From Porites lobata (Eukaryota; Cnidaria; Anthozoa; Scleractinia; Poritidae): DNA of 64,000 bases. The position numbers and the translations under genes were made by a program. The notes below the pieces were generated by a model, which worked only from the letters and a program-made list of their open reading frames with translations, did no database searches and had not been told where the DNA came from. Within the stretch, counting starts at the first letter, position 1; every line of letters begins with the position of its first letter. Of the stretch, positions 11,901 to 24,612 are shown piece by piece. The stretch is from the NCBI GenBank assembly GCA_942486035.1, contig CALNXK010000002.1, positions 5,001,501-5,065,500 of the forward strand. Direction: 5' to 3'.

Positions 11901-12497
11901 TATGTTATCCTAACTGTAAAACTTTCGTGCAAAGATATTCCTGGATCGATGACATCGAGGACAAACGAGAGCTGATTTAAATGCCAAAAAAAAAAATGCG
12001 CATTTAAGTTTTGGCTTAATCGTCTTGGCTTACGTCAACAGACACGAACTTAACTTCTTCTTCCCAGGTAATCTTTTTTAGCAATGGTTTTGATACTTTT
12101 TCATTTTTTATGCCGCGCCTTTATTAAAAAAGCTGAAAACGATTAATTATTACCGCTCGTAGGAGACTAACATTATCTATCAGGTATTTATAAAAGCTAA
12201 TTGAAAGGATTTTTTACATTGCTGTTCTGATCCTTCCAAAATGTACGATTATTCTATTTCGATAAAAGTTTATGCTTTCCATCATCAGTTTTTTTATGTT
12301 ATTACGTATAGGTTTTAGGGTAAGAAAGAAGTTGGATAAAAACGTTTATACTCCAGTAGATCCTTGCACCGATTAATTTTTCACGGCTGGGAAGGCGTAG
12401 CTCAGTAATCCGGAAAGCCTGTGTAACGTACAAGTTTGGGAAAAATGGTTAACAGAGCATCAACTCATTGTCCAATAACGTTGCCTTAATCCCTTAA

Positions 12498-13439
12498 GGT
12501 GATTCCATAGTAAAAGAACCTAACATAGATTTTAGCTAAAACTTGGTGTACTGATGTAGCAAGTCAAGAAGGTGGTAAATAAGTAATAAAAAGTGGGGGT
12601 CACCGTGCTCGTTTTGACGTCACAATGCTGAGAAATACGGCTATTTAGGACCCTTTTACAAAAACCGCGGGCAGCGCAAAACTAGACAAAAAGGAGAGAT
12701 TTTTTCGATGATGCATGTGATATCACACAGAATTTGACTTTAATGTATTGTTTATCTACTTACGTACCAGAAAAATGCCTTTTAATGCCCTTGTTTTTAC
12801 TTTACGCTCCAAAGTAGAATTAAATTGGACGCGCGCTTTTCGACCCGTGATGGCTCAATCCGTACAATTTAGTAAAATTGCCCAAAAACTGAACATAGAT
12901 TTGTGCCAATTTTTTTCTCATCGAAAGGAAGCACTGTCCTTATTAAAATCATGAAATAAAAAATGGGGGTCACCGTACTCGTTTTTGCCGTAGAGCTGCA
13001 GAGGGTGCGCATCAAACGCATTTTCTTCGATTTTGAGAGAGGACTGGGGCGAGTTTCAAAATAGAATGTATGTGAAAGGGGGAAGAAAGTATTAAAACAT
13101 CCGTTTTTACAGAATTTACGTCGAGATATCACATTTAGGACACAATGTGATAAAGAAAGTGTTTAAATGAAAATCAAAGTGAGTAAGCACAAGTTAAACA
13201 TCCACTATCGAGGTTCTCCGAGAGGAGGTCGAGCTCAGCAACACGCGTACTGCTTACGTTATGCACATTCCCAACACATTGAGTCTCACCTCGGCAAGAA
13301 ACAACAGCAAGCAAAAATTCCAAGTGCGTTTCTCTTCAGTCAACTTCATTTTAATAATGTTACTCCACATGCTCTTTTTTACGGCGGCCATCTTGTTGTG
13401 CGCAGTAAGAGATGCGCAGTGCAAAACTAGGGAATCACC
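12498..13439. mobile_element. TTAA-flanked non-autonomous DNA transposon
   Basis: The ends GGTGATTCCATAG and CTAGGGAATCACC are inverted with one mismatch, and each is bounded by TTAA (12494-12497 and 13440-13443). This fits Kolobok or piggyBac insertion. The interior holds a diverged direct repeat, GGGGGTCACCGT with CTCGTTTT near 12595 and 12965. There is no transposase frame. Confidence 0.7.
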
Positions 13440-13471
13440 TTAAATCAGTTATGAGCGGATGGCAACCTCGT

Positions 13472-16400
13472 ACCCAGGGCTTTTCCCTTAAAAACTGGGT
13501 GGGGCGGGAAAAGGCCCTGGCATTGGCTGGTCACGTGTCCCCTCGTACACCCTAAAATCCTGTGTGTAATAAATTAGCGCTATGTGAAAAACTAAAATTA
13601 TGCGTAACCTCGCAGCGCGCGATCTTGGGCAGCCTTTTATATCTCTTGACGATTAACGAAAAGTTTTACAAGATTTCTTTTTTGTCACAGATACTGGCTA
13701 TGGTAATTTTTTGCTTTCCTCCGATTTTTATGAAGGGGTCAGCGAGAGGTAACATTTGTAAGACTTCCTTTATAGAGCGATATAAATGACAAACAAGGTA
13801 TCGTACATGCATGAAGTTTGTACTGGAAAAGTCCGTTTTCGCGACTCTTTTGATATTTTATTTTATTTCTTGCGAAGTGGACCGCCATACACAACCTAGT
13901 TCTATTCACCTTAACTCTCAGCCATATCATAGCGACACGCGTTGGTTTAGACTTATCTTGTATGACCTGTATTTTTAAAAAATTCATTGACCTGAGAGAC
14001 TTGACCGAAACCGGAAACCGCGCATGAAAAGTTTCTGGCACCCAGGCTATCAAACGACTGGTAACAAAGAAAGACTTGGGTCCATCTAAAATTGACAGAG
14101 CTGTAGTTGATTCCAATCCATCGGTCAATCTTCCCTTTGATACAAGGAAGATCCTTTGTACTTATCCTCGGAAGAGAAAAGATATAAGAAATCTTAAAAT
14201 GTTTCAGATCGGCGACCTGCCATCGTTCCTGGCTGGAGGGCTGACCGGCATCCGGCGTAGAGATTTGTTTGTTTCATTTTCGGGTTGTAGAGAAGACCAC
14301 ACTCCATAAAGCATTTGATGAACAATTCTATTTCAATTAAGTTCAATTTGTTTAAATCCACTGCAGATCCTAGAGGCAAAGGCCCGCATTTTTGTTTGAC
14401 ATTGAACAAAATCACTTTCTGCTTGATCGTACAGTAATTCCACAGACACGATGAATTTCAGTCGAAGTACTACTCGATAACAGCTTGTCTCAACTCTAAA
14501 GCATTTGACATATTTTGTACGTGACAACGTAGAGCCGGTACGCCCTGTCATAAACTTGTGGCATTTGAATAATACGCAATTAAATGGATCTTAAGCTTTT
14601 GAATCGCACAGACGCGAAAATATTGACATACAGTTCGCGATATTATTATTTTCCATTGTTGCTCCGTTCGACTTCTGTCAGCGCAAAACCAGCGGTTTGC
14701 ATATAAATTAGGTTCTAAGGAATATTTGGGCTGTGCACATGACCAGCCGATGCCTTCAGGGCGGAAAAACGTTCTGCGCAAGCTTCTGCGCATCCCTTAT
14801 CGCAGGCTCAAGGCGGGCTTTTCTGTGTGTTGACTGTGTTCGTTTGTTGCTGGAGTTCTGAGTGAAATGCACGAGGTGCGAACGTTTGCTCCCTGTAAAG
14901 CATTTTTATTTGAAATGTTTGCTTTTTTTTGGTCGCTTGAAAATTACTTTGGATTCAGAACAACCAATGTTAAAGGAAAAACGGATCATTCCGTCAGTCT
15001 GAGGTGGAATAAAAGGTTTTGAACATTTCTTAAGAGGCGAGTATTTTTCTGATTCTGTACCCGATTAATTTATGAGTTGATTTCGCCGGGTTGAATTAAA
15101 ACCCGCTCGTATTCTGTTATTAGTAGTTACGGTTACGTTTTTTACATGCCCAGATTTATTACCTTTGCAGAACCAGCTTTATCTTTGTCTTCAGTGAAAG
15201 AACGATATTGCTGACTTATAACGCATCAGAGTGAGCAAACTTGTGCGCTTATTAAACTTTCTTTGAAATGGAAGGCCAGCAAGCTTACTCAAGATCATTT
15301 TTCTGTTGCTTAAGTAATAATAGGCATAGTTTTTTTCATTTTTCATTATATAGTTTTGTTTTCCAGTGCACTGTGAAAGCTTCTGTTCTTTATAAGAATA
15401 ACTTTCTGTACGCAAATCGTCCTTTTCACTCGCTGTGAAATAGAGAACGACAGCTGCCGGCAGTGACTTCAAAACAATTGACTCCTTTCCCGTAAACAAT
15501 TGCTGCAACTGAGGCGAGCAAAACAACCCTTATGTCCAATTTTCTGTATTTTCTAACGATCGGCTGAGTTTAATTTGCTTATACGAAGACTCTCGCATGG
15601 ACCAGTTAAGCTTATTGAAAATAGCTAAATGGTGAATCATGGCTTGGCTGTCAAGTTGCAACTGATCTTTTGCTTTTAAGATCTTTAGGTATAGGTTGTT
15701 TTCGCACAGAAAATTCATTTCTTCATTGTCAGCAAGAAGTTTTTGACGTAATGTAACTTTAACTTTGTTTGAAGGAAATCCTACTTGCGCGTAGGTTTTT
15801 GACACATGTTATGCGTGTTCAACTTGACAACAGAAAGCAAAATTTATCTGCGCGAAACGAGCAAGTTTAAAAAAACTATAGTTGCTTTGAAACCGATTTT
15901 CGGGAAGATTTTACTAGATAAAGATTGACCTTTTTTCTGCCCGCATATCAACGCAATAACTTTCACATTGAGGATTTTGTTTATATTTTAGTGATCTGCG
16001 AAACTGCGAGTGTCCGATCGAGCGAGGGTTTTAAAATATCAGCTCGAGTGCCACAAAGTTCAGTGCCTTCAAACACATTGTGGGCAAGCGTTAATTTTTT
16101 GGGGCAGATCACTGTCCAAAAGATATGTTGTTTTTGTGTCCATAGTGGAGCTCCCGACCTTATATATCCAGGAACTTCCTTATATGAACACATTTTGTGA
16201 ATGCATCTTGAAAAAAATCGGCTCTACGCATGTACATTTCCAGTACAACGCAAGGAAATTGGTGTCGTTAAAGTCCGTTTTACTATGAGATATTCTTCGA
16301 GAAAATTAAGTAACGACAAGCTTATAACCACAGCTTGCAACTTTTGAAGAAAAATTGCCTGTTCTTTCTAGGTTATGAGTGGAAACATTTTATTTTTAGG

Positions 16401-16556
16401 CAATAAAATATTTGAAATCCCGCCATTTTTTAAAACCCGGCCAGGGGATCTGGGCAAAAAAGTTCACGCATGCTCATTACGTTTTTCCGCCCTGAAGCCG
16501 ATGCCAGGGCCTTTTCCCGCCCCACCCATTTTTTAAGGGAAAAGCCCTGGGACGAA
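13472..16556. mobile_element. about 3.1-kb TIR element with ends CCCAGGGCTTTTCCC
   Basis: The left end CCCAGGGCTTTTCCCTTAAA, with GGGCGGGAAAAGGCCCTGG just inside, is repeated inverted at 16505-16556. A second, inner pair, CAGGGCGGAAAAACGT near 14757 and ACGTTTTTCCGCCCTG near 16480, suggests nesting of a related element. No reading frame resembles a transposase. Flanks resemble extended TIRs (CAACCTCGT and CAACTTCGT), so the true border and target duplication are uncertain. Confidence 0.6.
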
Positions 16557-16714
16557 GTTGAGCGGATGGGACATGATTCGAAATCTGAAAACCATTTTTC
16601 AAGGTCACAAGAAAATGTTGTATCATGCCCCTATGCAATAATTGTATAAGATACTTATACGCTGCTAAAAAGGGTAAGTCTCTATTGTGTTCAGGTGACT
16701 CGATAGGGTTTTTC

Positions 16715-16915
16715 AGGGCAAGTTAAGTTTGAGCGTTAACTACGTCGCCATTAACAAAGATTCGGAAAATGACCAGCACAGCTGTATTAGATAAAGATGA
16801 AAACTGATTAAGGTTATGATTATTGACATCGGAGTTGTCATAGCAACAAAGTGACGTCATAACCTATTTTAATTGCAGCCGTATTTCTCGGCACTGAGAT
16901 TCTTATATTCCAAAA
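16715..16915. repeat. diverged dispersed repeat, relative at 3640-3835
   Basis: Same ordered motifs as the 3.6-kb copy, in the same orientation. It lies just upstream of the first segmental duplication copy. Its class is unknown. Confidence 0.4.
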
Positions 16916-17219
16916 TCGTCCACAGCATATTTCCTCCGATAGCTGCCTAGATGTTTGTGAAGTTTGACTGAGCAAAATCTACGAGAGCGTTTAATCGAGA
17001 CGTTCTTGGACCTTAAGAAACTACGACACCGACGGCAACGACCAATTCAGTTTAGGTTAAGTAACTACGAGTTTAACTAGCAAAGAAAAAAATATTTATG
17101 TAGGACGATATTTGTGTTTGGCGATCCCACTATAACTTTTGCAACATTTTTTGTTGTCTACTTAAAACTACAGAAAACAATTAAATTTAACAGTTTGAAA
17201 AATAGCCCATTAGTTCTCC

Positions 17220-19962
17220 TTAGTTAAGCTTATTGTAATACTGCTTCAATTTGAAATAGCTTTCAGGTCTTGACGTTTCGTCAAAAGGTCTTCGGTAAAG
17301 CTGGCAGTAGCCTGCAGGAGATCGACCGATGCTTATTTCTTCAGTAGAGGCCGACTTACACTCGGTCATACGAGAACAGCGTAACAAACACTCCATCACT
17401 GTAGACGCTTTGGACGTTTTTACGACATCGCTTTGTAGCTGTTCTCCGACAACGAAGACTGGTTGAAAAAATCTTTGATCTACAAATGACAAAATAAAGG
17501 GATTGCTTCCTTAAAATTTTAATTTAGGGTAATTTTAATTCGGGTCATCAGCTTTACCATAAATATTCATGTTTTAGAAATTCGCCCGGCTTTTTCCGTT
17601 GCCCGAGCCACCTCGCTGTTTTCCCTACTCACTTCATTTTAGGCGAACCCTCCCCACTATCTGAACGCCTGGTACAGGCTCTCCGAGGTTTGATCGATGT
17701 CTTCTTCAAAGACGACACCTTATATGTCTTATTGAACATGATACTTGTGCAAGCAAAGCATGATAGGGACCAAGTCATATAAGTAAACTCGTACAAGGAC
17801 CAAGGAATGATATCACAAGCAAGTCGTGCAAAAAAAGTAAAAATTTACCCCAAAACTTCAGTTGTATTGCCTTATAAACCGCCATCCACTTCCCACGCTT
17901 TAATTCGACCTTTGATAAGTTAAATGAAAAGAAGACTAATAACTAACCTCGCTTTATAGTGACTGAAAATGACAACTTAAGAGACTAGGTACTATCCAGT
18001 CACAGGTTTCATTTACAGCAGTTTACTATGACACGTCATACTTACATGTGTTTAAAGTTCTGTTTTGGACCGCAATAATTTCCTGTTGACTGAGCGATTT
18101 ATTGTAAATCTGAAGACAGCAGATGCGACCTTTTAAGTACCTTTGGTCGCTTGCTTTTGCTCCCATCCTTACATCATACTGTGTTTTTTGTTCTGCGCTT
18201 CCGGATATCTCATGAGCCACTTCAGAAAAATTGTAAGAGGTACCAACATAGTTCCAGGTTCTAGAAAGGCTGGAAGAAAAAGCATTTTTTTGTTGTGCTC
18301 TATCTGCACGTCTTGATGGTCTAGCAAACAACCTACCATTTACAACCCAGAAGTGAAATCCCCAGACATCAGATCCAAAGTTAACAATCGGTCCATCATC
18401 GTTTTCTTGGTTAAGCCAGGCAAGAATTGTTACGGAGTATCTTGTGTCTAGTCCTCCGTTGTTGGGTATCTCGATGTAACTGGTAGAGCTACCAGAAAAC
18501 TGGTACGAGCCTTGTGGATGTCCAAAGGGGCCTGGTGCAAGGTGTACGCCGTTTGGTTTTCCCGCTGGGTTTTTGTTAGCACTTAGGTCGTGTGTCAAGT
18601 GTTGAGCATTGAGTGGATAAAAGGCCGTAGGAACTGGAAGATCGTCTGCCAGTAGAATTAATCATATCGCAATTAATAAATCACTTTACCCCCCCCCTCC
18701 CCGGTCAATTTTATCGCGGTCACCATTTTTAGCTACCCGGTTCTTTTCGCCGGAAAACAGTAAAGTCAATGAGGCCACAAAGTCAAAGATTGAAGATAAA
18801 ATGCGCGCAAAATCTTATTGTCATAAACGGATCACTGAACTGTGATCTTATATGCATCTTTTATTTCTTCTCAGTTACTTTGCCTTGGTCCTGATTTATA
18901 CACCCCAATCACGCGCCAAGAATCATTAAAACATCATTAATTTTTAAGTTCTGGTATCATCCCTGACACGATCGACCGGAAGTTGTCTGCTTTGACTCGA
19001 TCCCGCTTGTAAGTTTGGGCATATACTTTTGGTCCGAACCTGATCTTGTGTTGTGTTGGAGTTGTAAAAAACTTACAAAACCACTTCTGATGTTATCTTA
19101 TGGTACTGCTTCTGCATTTTCTCTACCCGTAGTATAATGTTTCCGCAATTTCCTATTACTTTTTTCACTTCTAACTCCATCTGTAATGGTGGAGTGTTTT
19201 GTCATAACGATAACCAATAGTTTTGAAGCAGTTAATCAAAGTTTGTTAATCTACGTTCGCATTGATACATACAATCTCGAGTTGTATAGATTCCATCGAA
19301 TCCCATCGAGGTCAGAAAAGATTTTTCTTTGCCAGGTGTGGTCCTTATTACTGAGGCTAACGCTTAGAGGGGTTTATGGTTTGTCCGTAGCCCATGAATT
19401 CTAACCTTGTTCCATCATTTGTTACACAAAGCTACAGAAGTAGACATATCTTGAATGAATTTGCAATTTTGCGTTACGGTGCTTCGCTTTTCAATCAAGT
19501 ATCCGCATACCTCCTTGGATAATAACATTCCCATGTAGCAGCTGCCTTGAAAAGAGAATATGTAAATCTATTTTCTGATAGTTCCGATCTGAGTTTGAAC
19601 ACCAAAATCTGAGTTAACATTTTTTAAATACGAGTGTAAGAGTCAAATTAAGTTAAAAGCTTGTCGAAAATAACTACATTTAATGGTACGACGCCCGAAG
19701 CGAAAGATCCAGTTTAGATGTTAAACTTTTTATTTGCCGAACCTAATAAATAAAATATAAGAAATATTTGGAAATTTAAAGGAAGTCGCTTTAAGAAGTT
19801 TGGCGCGAATTAAGTATAGAATCTGAATAACGAGTGACCTACAATTGTCAAGAGTAGGTCTGTTGAAGTTCGGCTGGTTAGAAACTTACCTGTTTTTCCT
19901 TGACATGAAAAAATCAGAATGATCCGAAGTTGAAAAGCCAGTGTCAACAAAGTTGAAGTCAT
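17220..19962 (-). CDS. secreted LamG-PAN protein A1 (shortened LamG)
   Basis: Three exons on the minus strand: 19962-19890 (ATG, signal peptide), 18645-18046 and 17479-17220 (stop TAA). Splice sites are CAG|GTAAGT, TGGCAG|AC, CAT|GTAAGT and TTTGTAG|AT; phases agree and give 310 aa. Residues 1-20 are a hydrophobic signal sequence (LRIILIFSC). About 26-220 is a LamG/concanavalin-like jellyroll (ITILAW-type and WGFHFWVVNGRLF strands). About 240-305 is a PAN/apple domain with cysteines in the ECLLRC-SRMTEC pattern. Compared with A2, it lacks 14 residues, including the 11-residue strand SGVVKLWINGS between YNFS and EVAHE. The frame stays open, but the fold may be damaged. Role inferred as extracellular glycan or protein binding; the ligand is unknown. 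Confidence 0.75.
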
Positions 19963-22222
19963 TTCAGCCGAACAATTTGAGGCACTGTTGTAGCGTTTGA
20001 TCTCCTAACCTTCAAGGGTCGGGATGAATACATAAAAGAAATTTTCATGTACTGTTACTGATACAGTTTCGAAGTTTTTACTCGCCGCACTTATTACCTT
20101 CATTTCACGAATGCAAATCTAAGTCAACAAACTACACAGGGACAATCCCATCTCAGTAGAAGACTTAGTAAAATAAGATAAACTTTGTAAAACTTTATTC
20201 TTCTACTGATCAATTATTTATGCCACAAAACACTTTTTTCTCGTTTATGTATTTTTATGTATTTTTCTAAAATTAGATTTTGATATACATCGTGTATTAT
20301 TCTACCCAATTGAATTAAATTTTGGAAACGAGCTGATTCAGCTTAACATCATAACCAAGGTGTAACAAATCCTAGGCCACTACTGGCTTTAAAACATTTC
20401 AGGAATGACCTGATCAAATAAATTCAGTTTGCTAGTAGGTCAGCAAAAAAAGGAGTCGAAATAGGACCTTGGCATCTCTACCTATAGACAACGTCTCATT
20501 TAACGCTTGCTAAGGTAAATGTTTTTTTGGTATCATGGATACGTTGGGCATACGAATTAGTCCGGGGGAATTAGTATTAACTCAAAGCCTGTTTCTTTTT
20601 TGGTCGTTATATTCTTGGTTTTCATATGACGTCATTAAAATTCAAACCAAGAAACTATCGCTTCTTCTGAGTTTCTACTTTCATGTGGTATTACAAAACC
20701 TTAAAACCTTTGTACAAACAAATTTTCGGTTCAAAAGGGTTCTTCATTTTGCGATACAGGACGCTTGAATTTCCAGGCTTTTACGTGACGCGGCACTTAG
20801 CTGATGACGGCCAGGAAAGTTCTTATGTGGGTTATAAACATAACCGATTTTGGGAGATTTTGCTACCAAAACATTCCTTGTCTCAGAATAAATATTTCCT
20901 TAATCTTTATGAGTTCCTTAAGCGAAGAATTCACGCACTCGTAGGAACATTCAACAACAGATGTTTCTGTTGGTTTCAGGCGGCCATATTTGTGCCCCTG
21001 AATGGAACACAAACATGGCGTTTCCATACAAAGCTTAAAAACTTGGATAAAACGTTTTTCCGAATATCTCGAATATGAAATAGTGCACAGACCTGATTAT
21101 TGGCAAGGCTTTTTGTATACTTATCTTCTTTAATTTCCCAGATTCTAGACTTTCTGTATTAAAAGGTTTCCATTTTTATTTTTGATAGCGTGACAGTGAG
21201 AACCACCAATAAGCATCACAACAGTTTCTGCAATAGTCACTTGGAAAACGAAATCGTCTTTTGCAAAGCTGTTTATCCTGTGAGGGTCCAACCCCTTTCC
21301 CTCTATATTCCATTTTTGACGGGAAAGGTACCCCTTGCATAATACCTTCTATTAATAAATAGTCCCCTTTCAGATAAAAATCTATGGACCTAGTTTAGAA
21401 CTTTGCATCCCTTTTAACTACTACATTTGACAGCTTTCATAACATGAACTATTTCACTCAAATCGATGTATTGCACTTGTGGGAATTCAACGCGCAACAT
21501 CGCGGAGATACGTTTTCATACATTATCGAGCCGCTTGAAAGAATGACTGCAACAAGTTTTGAGGTAGAATAAGATAAATAATATTTTCTTTGTTGGTTAA
21601 TCATTAACAAAGTTCAGCCCAACTTCCATTCAGGGGACATCTCTATTCATGGGACACTTGCCTTGGTCCGGAGGGTGTCTCCTGAATGGAAGGTCAACCA
21701 CTGTAGCGAAAACCAGGGGGGTACTCCTGGGAATTCTTGGTGGGGGTGTGCCGCCGGGTTCTTCAAATCCTGCCCAGATTTCATACCAAAAAATGTAACT
21801 ATCCACCACACCCGTTTTCAGACTAGACCTCTAAAATCCATACACGTTTTCAGACCTGGCCTTTAGGCAGAAATTATTTTATCGTTACTTAGATTAGGCT
21901 CGCAAACACAAAAATTATTCAAACCTATTTGGAATTCGCACATTTCTCTTTCTTTCTTACTCATTTTGAATTGTAACGATAAAAATGTTCATACACTCCC
22001 GTAGTTCCCTTGAAAACCCAACCCGATTCCAGACCAAAATGGGCAAAGTGTATGCCGTTTTCAGACCAAAACGGCACCAAAACCCTACCCGATGGGGCGG
22101 CACATACCCATATGGTTTTTATAAGGGAGAACCCCCGAGACAAAAATGTAATCTCCAGTCAAAGTAGTTCTAAACGTTAGGAGACCGGCGTTGTACTTGG
22201 AGGCGTTGAACTTAGCTCAGTT
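19963..22222. other. A1-B1 intergenic region
   Basis: Holds the A1 promoter side and, from about 20610 to 21209, an insertion not found in duplication copy 2. From about 21600 to 22220 lies sequence matched to 45280-45315 plus 46838-46990 in copy 2. Short open frames here (for instance near 20540-21080 and 21660-22170) have no domain or homologue that I recognise. Confidence 0.5.
20610..21209. mobile_element. about 0.6-kb insertion specific to duplication copy 1
   Basis: Copy 2 reads straight from GTCGTTA to ATCATCACAAC (near 44940-44960), where copy 1 has about 600 extra bases. The ends look inverted (TTGGTTTTCATATGACGTCA and AGAACCACCAA, weak). A relative lies at 31130-31310 (TTGGTTTTCACATGACGTCA, then CAAAAGGGTTCTT). 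Non-autonomous dispersed repeat; borders approximate. Confidence 0.55.
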
Positions 22223-22613
22223 TTAGAGCAGCTTTCTCTTATTGCAATACTCTTTCTCTTTAAAATGTCCAGTGGTATCCAGACTCACTAAAAATGGTGC
22301 CCTGTAAAGTTGGCAGTAGCCTTTAGACCTTTGGCCAATGCTTCTTTTATCAATGGCAGCGGACTTGCACTCAGAAACGGGAACAATATAACAAACATTC
22401 CATCACTGTGGAGGCTTTGTATGTGATAATTAGGTCGTCTTGTTGCTGTTGTCCGGACGCCGTGACAGTTTCAAAATGGCCAAAGATGAATATTGAATCT
22501 TGATCTATAAATTTAGAAACAACAAAAACTACCCTTTTTAATTTTGTTTTATTGTCTAAAACAAACTATAACTGCTACTTCTCTACTGCTAATGCTGCTT
22601 CGAGCTGCTGCGG

Positions 22614-22679
22614 TTGCTACTACTACTACTAATACTGATACTCAGTAATACAGCAACTAATAGACTAATATTAATGATG

Positions 22680-22711
<32 letters not shown>

Positions 22712-22735
22712 GATGATGATGATGATGATGATATA
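22614..22735. repeat. TAA/TGA trinucleotide microsatellite
   Basis: ACT, AAT and GAT trinucleotide runs in intron 3 of B1. The matching place in B2 (about 47419-47440) has a much shorter GAT run, so the tract has changed length since the duplication. Confidence 0.85.
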
Positions 22736-24139
22736 CTACACCTTGGCTCCAGCGAATTATCTTGCCCCTGATATTCACCCTTTCAGACGTCTTTCAAAAA
22801 CAAGCTTAGCTCTGGCTAGGTAGCTTCCTGCTAGTTACAGAACTCGTTTTGCTTTACGCGTTGATTTTCTGTCAGTTGTTTCATTTAAGACCCCCTTAAT
22901 TCAACAGAAAGTCTGTTTGAAACTTCTCCTTTAAAAAGGAAATTCACATCAAAACCGAGTGGAGCAAGAGCTATTCTTACAAAGTGAAAGTGGCACCAAG
23001 CATCAAAATTTGGTTCCAAACCGTTGCAGCCCAGTCTGAAAAAGCTTTTTGCCTTATATATAGTATTACCAGAGGCACCTTCCGGGATAAAAAGAATAGT
23101 AATTATGATAGGCTTAAGCTACTAACGCCGTACTCACATGTGTTCAAAGTTCTGTTCTGGACAGCGATGATTTCCTGTTGACTGAGTGATTTGTTGTAAA
23201 TCTGAAGACAGTAGATGCGACCTTTTAAGTACCTTTGGTCTGTGGTGCTGTCTTTAGCTCCCATCCTTACATTGTACTGGGTACTTTGTTCTTCGCTTCC
23301 AGATATTTCCTGAGCCACCTCAGATCCGTTTATCCAAAGCTTTACAACGCCAGATGAAAAATTATAAGAGGTACCAACGTAGTGCCAGTTTTTAGAAAGA
23401 TTATAGGGCGTAATAGCATAGGGGCTTGAACCGGATAGTCGACCAAACAGTCTTCCATTTACAACCCAGAAGTGAAATCCCCAGTCATCCTCTCCGTAGT
23501 TTACTATCGGCCCGTTTTCGTTTTCGTGGTTAATCCAGGCAAGAATCGTTATTGATCTTGTGTCCAGGCCGCCATTGTTGGGTATCTCGATGTAACTGGA
23601 AAAGCTACCAGAAAACCTGTACGAGCCTTGAGGATGTCCAAAGGGGCCTGGTGCAAGGTGTACGCCGTTTGGTTTTCCCGCTGGGTTTTTGTTAGGACCG
23701 ATGTCACGTGTCCCGTGTAGACCATTGAGTGGATACAAAGCAGCAGGAACTGGGAGTTCCTCTGTTAGGAGAATCAATAATAACATATTAAAAATTATCG
23801 AAACATTTAGAATAACCTATCCCTCAATCTTAGTGCAAAAAAATTCGTCCATCACCAGAATTAGGTAACATAACTTGATAACAAATGCGATATCAAGAAA
23901 CGTCGAATTTTACATTTTACGAAAAGATAGCGGGGCCCAGCAAGGATCATCATATTAAAATGTTAAAAACGTTTCTGGCTAAAAATGTTTAAATAAATAC
24001 AAGCTTTCGATCGCCTGAACTACTGTCTTCAACGGGCGAAATGATTTGAAAATGAAAAAATCTAAAAAGTAGTGTAATAAAAATACAGTTGAATAAAATA
24101 GAATAAAAATTAAGAAATATTTCATTGAGAATTTTTGTT

Positions 24140-24530
24140 AAAAAGACCACTTTATTGCCTCTGGAGAAGGCAAGAGTTATTGTCCGCATTAGGTATTTTC
24201 ATACCGTGGCAGGATTCCAAAAACGTTCTACGTAATAATTGTCTTTGTCAATGACGGAGGCGTTGTGAAAATCAGTATCGTGGTTGTGGGACCAAGCATG
24301 ATCAGCGATCCTGGATCCTTTAACCGCTGTTTTTACGTTGTTCAGACACGTGTTCTTTTTTCTCTGTAGTGAATACAACTGCCAGTTTCTCCAATATAGC
24401 TCCAAGAGCAGTTGCTGCATGGAATTTTGAAACAACGTCAGGTAGCAAATCTAAGGAGGGTCGTGACTTGGGGAGTCGAGGATTCGAGGATTGGCAGCTT
24501 AAGGCTTCAGGATCGCCAATCACACGCCTA
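24140..24530 (-). pseudogene. Penelope-like element 3' fragment (GIY-YIG region), copy 1
   Basis: The minus-strand translation reads NVKTAVKGSRIADHAWSHN, then D-FHNASVIDKDNY, and in a shifted frame NADNNSCLL. This pattern matches the C-terminal part of the GIY-YIG endonuclease of Penelope-like elements. Stops and frameshifts show it is dead. The same fragment sits at the same place in duplication copy 2, so it predates the duplication. It lies in the intron between exons 2 and 3 of B1. Confidence 0.6.
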
Positions 24531-24612
24531 AGATGAGAGCTTCAGCCAGCCTCATTTTCATATCGCATCAATTAGACATCTAAGAAGTCTTCAATAAAAA
24601 CTTGAAAAAATC

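Noticed and set aside
12385..12425. tRNA-like fragment (GGCGTAGCTCAGTAATCCGG)
   Set aside because: Only a short A-box-like match. There is no cloverleaf and no SINE body that I can delimit.
13739..14128. 129-codon minus-strand frame within the 3-kb TIR element
   Set aside because: No transposase or other domain is recognisable. Length is within chance for this composition.
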